A stretch of DNA of 64,000 nt, from NCBI GenBank assembly GCA_009694365.1, contig SHVE01000001.1:62001-126000 (forward strand), read 5' to 3'. A program made the position numbers and the translations under genes. This DNA comes from Thermoleophilia bacterium. GTDB lineage: Bacteria > Actinomycetota > Thermoleophilia > Miltoncostaeales > Miltoncostaeaceae. Below the pieces are notes generated by a model. That model was not told the DNA's origin, searched no databases, and saw only the letters and a list, made by a program, of their open reading frames with translations. Positions within the stretch are counted from its first letter, which is position 1, and every line of letters begins with the position of its first letter. This document shows positions 60,680 to 64,000 of this stretch, piece after piece.

Positions 60680-61870
60680 ATGGCGAAGCAGAAGTTCGAT
60701 AGGTCGAAGCCCCATGTGAACGTGGGCACCATTGGTCACGTCGATCACGGCAAGACGACCCTAACTGCTGCCATCACCAAGACGCTGGCCGCGAAATACG
60801 GCAACACCGAGGTGCGCAGCTTCGACGAGATCGACAAGGCCCCCGAGGAGCGCGAGCGCGGCATTACCATTGCCACCTCGCATGTGGAGTACGAGACCGC
60901 GGCGCGTCACTACGCCCACGTCGACTGCCCGGGTCACGCCGACTACATCAAGAACATGATCACAGGTGCCGCGCAGATGGACGGCGCGATCCTCGTGGTG
61001 TCGGCGGCCGATGGCCCCATGCCACAGACCCGTGAACACATCCTGCTCGCCCGTCAGGTGGGCGTGCCGTACATCGTGGTGGCCCTCAACAAGGCCGACA
61101 TGGTGGACGACCCCGAGCTGCTCGAGCTCGTAGAACTCGAGGTCCGTGAACTCCTGACGGCGTACGACTTCCCCGGCGACGACGTCCCGGTCATTCAGGT
61201 CTCCGCCCTCAATGCGCTCAACGACGACGCTGACGCTCAGGAGCAGGTGCTCGCGCTCATGTTGGCGGTGGACGAGTACATCCCGGTCCCCGAGCGCGAC
61301 GTCGACAAGCCGTTCCTCATGCCGATTGAGGACGTCTTCACCATCACCGGGCGCGGCACCGTCGCGACCGGTCGTGTCGAGCGCGGCATCATCAAGGTGG
61401 GCGAAGAGGTCGAGATCGTCGGCATGGCGCCAACGACCGAGAAGACCGTCGTCACGGGCGTCGAGATGTTCCGTAAGTTGCTCGACCAAGGGCAGGCCGG
61501 CGACAACATTGGCGCCCTGCTCCGCGGTGTGAAGCGCGACGACATCGCCCGCGGCCAGGTGCTCGCGAAGCCCGGCAGCATCACCCCCCACACCAAGTTC
61601 AAGGCGCAGGTGTACGTGCTCTCCAAGGAGGAGGGCGGCCGTCACACGCCGTTCATCAACGGTTACCGCCCGCAGTTCTACTTCCGCACCACCGACGTGA
61701 CCGGCGTCATCCAGCTCCTCAACGGAATCGAGATGATCATGCCCGGCGACAACGCGGTGCTCGAGGTCGAGCTCATCGTGTCGATCGCCATGGAGGACGG
61801 GCTGCGGTTCGCCATCCGTGAGGGTGGTCGTACCGTGGGTGCCGGCGTCGTGGAGTCGATCATCGAGTAG
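60680..61870 (+). CDS. tuf: Elongation factor Tu
   Basis: A 396-aa EF-Tu delivering aminoacyl-tRNA. G1 is GHVDHGKTT (residues 19-27), G3 [12 protein letters not shown] and G4 [11 protein letters not shown]. The domain III end, [15 protein letters not shown], is intact. GAGGAG lies ten bases before the ATG. It is preceded by its own promoter and followed by a terminator-like hairpin, so it appears to be a separate unit between fusA and the S10 operon. Confidence 0.98.
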   Translation: MAKQKFDRSKPHVNVGTIGHVDHGKTTLTAAITKTLAAKYGNTEVRSFDEIDKAPEERERGITIATSHVEYETAARHYAHVDCPGHADYIKNMITGAAQMDGAILVVSAADGPMPQTREHILLARQVGVPYIVVALNKADMVDDPELLELVELEVRELLTAYDFPGDDVPVIQVSALNALNDDADAQEQVLALMLAVDEYIPVPERDVDKPFLMPIEDVFTITGRGTVATGRVERGIIKVGEEVEIVGMAPTTEKTVVTGVEMFRKLLDQGQAGDNIGALLRGVKRDDIARGQVLAKPGSITPHTKFKAQVYVLSKEEGGRHTPFINGYRPQFYFRTTDVTGVIQLLNGIEMIMPGDNAVLEVELIVSIAMEDGLRFAIREGGRTVGAGVVESIIE

Positions 61871-61886
61871 CGGCAACCGCAGTTCG

Positions 61887-61918
61887 GGCCCCGTCACCCC
61901 TTCCCGGGGGGCGGGGCC
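61887..61918 (+). terminator. Terminator-like hairpin after tuf
   Basis: GGCCCCG (61887-61893) pairs with CGGGGCC (61912-61918), followed by TTCGCTTT, 16 bases after the tuf stop. Moderate terminator with a short T-rich tail. Confidence 0.5.
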
Positions 61919-61963
61919 TTCGCTTTCCCCGGTATGAGAGACGAAGAACGAGACGACAGAACC

Positions 61964-62275
61964 TTGATCACGCAGAACAAAATCCGAATCAGGCTTAAGG
62001 CCTACGATCACGAGCTGATCGACAAGAGCGCTGCCTCCATCGTGGAGACGGCCCAGCGGACCGGCGCGACCATCTCAGGTCCCGTGCCCCTCCCCACGGA
62101 GTGCCATCGCTACTGCGTCATCAAGGGTCCGTTCAAGGACAAAGACTCCCGCGAGCACTTCGAGATCCGTACCCACAAGCGTCTCATCGACATCTTCTCG
62201 CCCACACCCAAGACGGTGGATTCGCTTATGCGTCTCGACCTGCCGGCCGGTGTGGACATCGAGATCAAGGTCTGA
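61964..62275 (+). CDS. rpsJ: 30S ribosomal protein S10
   Basis: S10, also the NusE antitermination factor. From TTG 61964 it has 103 aa, the family's usual length, beginning (M)[20 protein letters not shown] and ending [17 protein letters not shown]. An in-frame ATG at 61934 would add ten residues ([10 protein letters not shown]) without similarity and without a clear ribosome-binding site; neither start has a good one. First gene of the S10 operon, with rplC two bases downstream. Confidence 0.93.
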   Translation: MITQNKIRIRLKAYDHELIDKSAASIVETAQRTGATISGPVPLPTECHRYCVIKGPFKDKDSREHFEIRTHKRLIDIFSPTPKTVDSLMRLDLPAGVDIEIKV

Positions 62276-62277
62276 CG

Positions 62278-62901
62278 GTGGCCGCAATCATCGGACGCAA
62301 GATCGGCATGACCCAGATCTTTGCCGAGGACGGGGCGCGCGTGCCGCTCACCGTCATCGAGGCGGGTCCGTGCCCCGTGGTGCAGGTGAAGACCGACGAG
62401 CGCGACGGGTACTCCGCCGTGCAACTCGGCTTCGGTGCGTCCAAGGCCAAGCACATCAACAAGCCCGAGCAGGGTCATCTCGCCAAGGCCGGTGCGCCGC
62501 TTATGCGCCACCTCTTTGAGTTCTCAACCGACGAGCTCGGCACGGACGACCTCGCGGAGGGTGGGGTCGTCACCGTGGCGTCGTTCGTTCCGGGGTCGTA
62601 CGTCAAGGTCACCGGAACCTCCAAGGGCAAGGGCTACGCGGGAACGATCAAGCGTCACAACTTCGCCAGCGGACCGAAGAGCCACGGCTCCCACAACGTC
62701 CGCGGACCCGGTTCCATCGGTGCGGCCGCCTACCCCGCGCGCGTGTTCAAGGGCATCCGGATGGCCGGCCACATGGGGTCCCGCCAGGTCACCCAGCGCG
62801 GCCTACAGGTCGTGGACTACGACGTGGATCGCAATCTGCTGCTGGTCAAGGGTGCCATTCCCGGCGCCGTCGGTTCCATCGTGTGTGTGAGGCCCGACTG
62901 A
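62278..62901 (+). CDS. rplC: 50S ribosomal protein L3
   Basis: A 207-aa L3 that nucleates large-subunit assembly. It begins (M)[20 protein letters not shown] and has the central loop [20 protein letters not shown] near the peptidyl-transferase centre. GTG start two bases after the rpsJ stop. Its TGA overlaps the rplD ATG by one base. Confidence 0.97.
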   Translation: MAAIIGRKIGMTQIFAEDGARVPLTVIEAGPCPVVQVKTDERDGYSAVQLGFGASKAKHINKPEQGHLAKAGAPLMRHLFEFSTDELGTDDLAEGGVVTVASFVPGSYVKVTGTSKGKGYAGTIKRHNFASGPKSHGSHNVRGPGSIGAAAYPARVFKGIRMAGHMGSRQVTQRGLQVVDYDVDRNLLLVKGAIPGAVGSIVCVRPD

Positions 62902-63554
62902 TGGCCGCGCACCTCCTGTCACCGACCGGCTCCGCGTCCGGCTCCGCCGAGGTCGGCACCGAGTTGGCCAGTCAGGTCATCAAGCCCCACCTCATTCACG
63001 AGGTCGTTACGGCCGAGATGGCGTGGCGTCGTTCCGGCACGGCCTCCACCAAGACCCGCTCCGACGTGAGCGGCGGTGGCGCTAAGCCGTGGCGCCAGAA
63101 GGGCACCGGGCGTGCCCGTGCCGGATCCAACCGCTCGCCCATCTGGACTGGCGGCGGCGTGGTCTTCGGTCCGCACCCCCGCAGTTACGGTGGCAAGGTC
63201 AACCGCAAGGCCCACCGGCAGGCGTTCCGCTCGGCCCTCAAGGCCCACGTGGAGCGCGGGACCATCGCCGTCATGGAGCCCACCGGCTGGGATTCGCCGT
63301 CCACCAAGCGCGCCGTTGCGTACCTGGGGCTGGCCCCCATCGAGATGGCGGCCCGTCCGCTGCTCGTGGTGGTCAACGAGTCGGCATCGCCCGAGGCGCT
63401 TTCATTCCGCAACCTGAGGGACGTGCGCGTGCTCGAGGCCCGCGACATCGAGACCGTCGACATCATGGCCGGACGTTCGGTTCTGGTCGAGCGATCCGTG
63501 TGGGAGCGCTGGAACGGCGCCCCCGCCCCCGGCAACGAGGACGGTGACGCATGA
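62901..63554 (+). CDS. rplD: 50S ribosomal protein L4
   Basis: A 217-aa L4 with the extended exit-tunnel loop [20 protein letters not shown]. The N-terminus ([20 protein letters not shown]) is typical in length. In E. coli L4 represses the S10 operon; whether that holds here is unknown. One-base overlap with rplC and four-base overlap with rplW. Confidence 0.97.
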   Translation: MAAHLLSPTGSASGSAEVGTELASQVIKPHLIHEVVTAEMAWRRSGTASTKTRSDVSGGGAKPWRQKGTGRARAGSNRSPIWTGGGVVFGPHPRSYGGKVNRKAHRQAFRSALKAHVERGTIAVMEPTGWDSPSTKRAVAYLGLAPIEMAARPLLVVVNESASPEALSFRNLRDVRVLEARDIETVDIMAGRSVLVERSVWERWNGAPAPGNEDGDA

Positions 63555-63856
63555 GCACGGATCTTCGCCACGACGTCCGCCGCGCGATCATCCGTCCCGT
63601 GGTGTCCGAGAAGAGCTACCGGCTCGTGCATGCGCACAACCAGTACACCTTCCGCGTGCAGGACGACGCCCACAAGGTGGAGATCCGTCAGGCCGTCGAA
63701 GAACTGTTCGACGTGACCGTCACGGACGTGCGCACCGTCACGGTTCAGTCCAAGCCGAAGCGTCGTGGCCGCACGGCCGGTCGTCGTCCCGGCTGGAAGA
63801 AGGCGATTGTCGAGCTCCAGCCCGGCGATTCCATCGACATCTTCGAGGGTGCATAG
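63551..63856 (+). CDS. rplW: 50S ribosomal protein L23
   Basis: A 101-aa L23 at the tunnel exit, the docking site of SRP and trigger factor. [20 protein letters not shown] opens it, and the loop with [20 protein letters not shown] is intact. The ATG overlaps rplD by 4 bases. Confidence 0.97.
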   Translation: MSTDLRHDVRRAIIRPVVSEKSYRLVHAHNQYTFRVQDDAHKVEIRQAVEELFDVTVTDVRTVTVQSKPKRRGRTAGRRPGWKKAIVELQPGDSIDIFEGA

Positions 63857-63858
63857 GC

Positions 63859-64000
63859 ATGGGTATCCGTAAGCACAAGCCGACATCCCCTGGGCGCCGC
63901 TTCGTCGCGAGTTCCGACTTCGCGGAGGTTACGAAGGCCACTCCCGAGAAGTCGCTGCTCGGCAAGGTCAACAAGACCGGTGGCCGGAACAACAACGGCC
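63859..64000 (+). CDS. rplB: 50S ribosomal protein L2, N-terminal part (runs off the window)
   Basis: The first 47 codons of L2: [20 protein letters not shown], then [20 protein letters not shown] and GGRNNNG. The gene starts 2 bases after the rplW stop and continues past the window edge, in the standard S10-operon order. Confidence 0.95.
   Translation, partial: MGIRKHKPTSPGRRFVASSDFAEVTKATPEKSLLGKVNKTGGRNNNG

Overview
This is a 64 kb, GC-rich, gene-dense chromosomal window. It looks like an actinobacterium (Actinomycetota). The evidence is the order rpmG - tRNA-Trp - secE - nusG - rplK - rplA - rplJ - rplL, a three-part acyl-CoA carboxylase with a small epsilon subunit, frequent GTG/TTG starts, and many start codons placed 6-8 bases after a TAnnnT hexamer, as expected for leaderless transcription. 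A deep-branching class such as Thermoleophilia is plausible but is only an inference. I see no phage, insertion sequence, CRISPR array or rRNA; most of the window is core genome.

Layout. (1) 94-3100: three-subunit proton-translocating transhydrogenase pntAA-pntAB-pntB. (2) 3228-8030: a spermidine-synthase-like protein, then on the minus strand a GtrA-like protein and two GT-C-like membrane proteins. (3) 8076-12010: a translationally coupled set of aminotransferase, D-Ala-D-Ala ligase, alpha/beta hydrolase and enoyl-CoA hydratase. (4) 12179-24311: pckA, a small unknown gene, and a minus-strand propionate/B12 block: methylmalonyl-CoA mutase catalytic subunit, carboxylase beta, epsilon and alpha subunits, an unknown membrane protein and metH. 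(5) 24671-28174: a Cys/His-rich unknown protein, a cell-wall amidase, peptide deformylase, an ACT protein, and pgsA-plsY for phospholipid synthesis. (6) 28285-35281: folE2, grxD, bolA, a DUF255 protein, a J-domain protein and an acyl-CoA ligase.

(7) 35377-52530: the translation/transcription block from rpmG to rpoC. It is interrupted between rplL and rpoB by two coupled secreted subtilases, a 74-aa gene, a perfect 44-bp palindrome and a minus-strand unknown gene; rpoBC has its own promoter. (8) 52532-57577: a membrane protein, ecfT, then rpsL-rpsG-fusA. (9) 57790-64000: a GlcD-GlcF fusion on the minus strand, then tuf and the start of the S10 operon (rpsJ, rplC, rplD, rplW, partial rplB).

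The pathways fit together. Propionyl-CoA carboxylase and methylmalonyl-CoA mutase feed succinyl-CoA to the TCA cycle, where PEP carboxykinase can draw it off. MetH and the mutase both need cobalamin. PntAB supplies NADPH. The most unusual observations are an apparent ATA start codon for rplJ, an acidic repetitive tail on L10, insertions in both large RNA polymerase subunits, two tandem duplications of gene 3' ends with exact periods of 151 and 66 bases, a palindromic intergenic repeat centred on GGTGTCTGACACC at four loci, and a long hairpin in the tuf leader.
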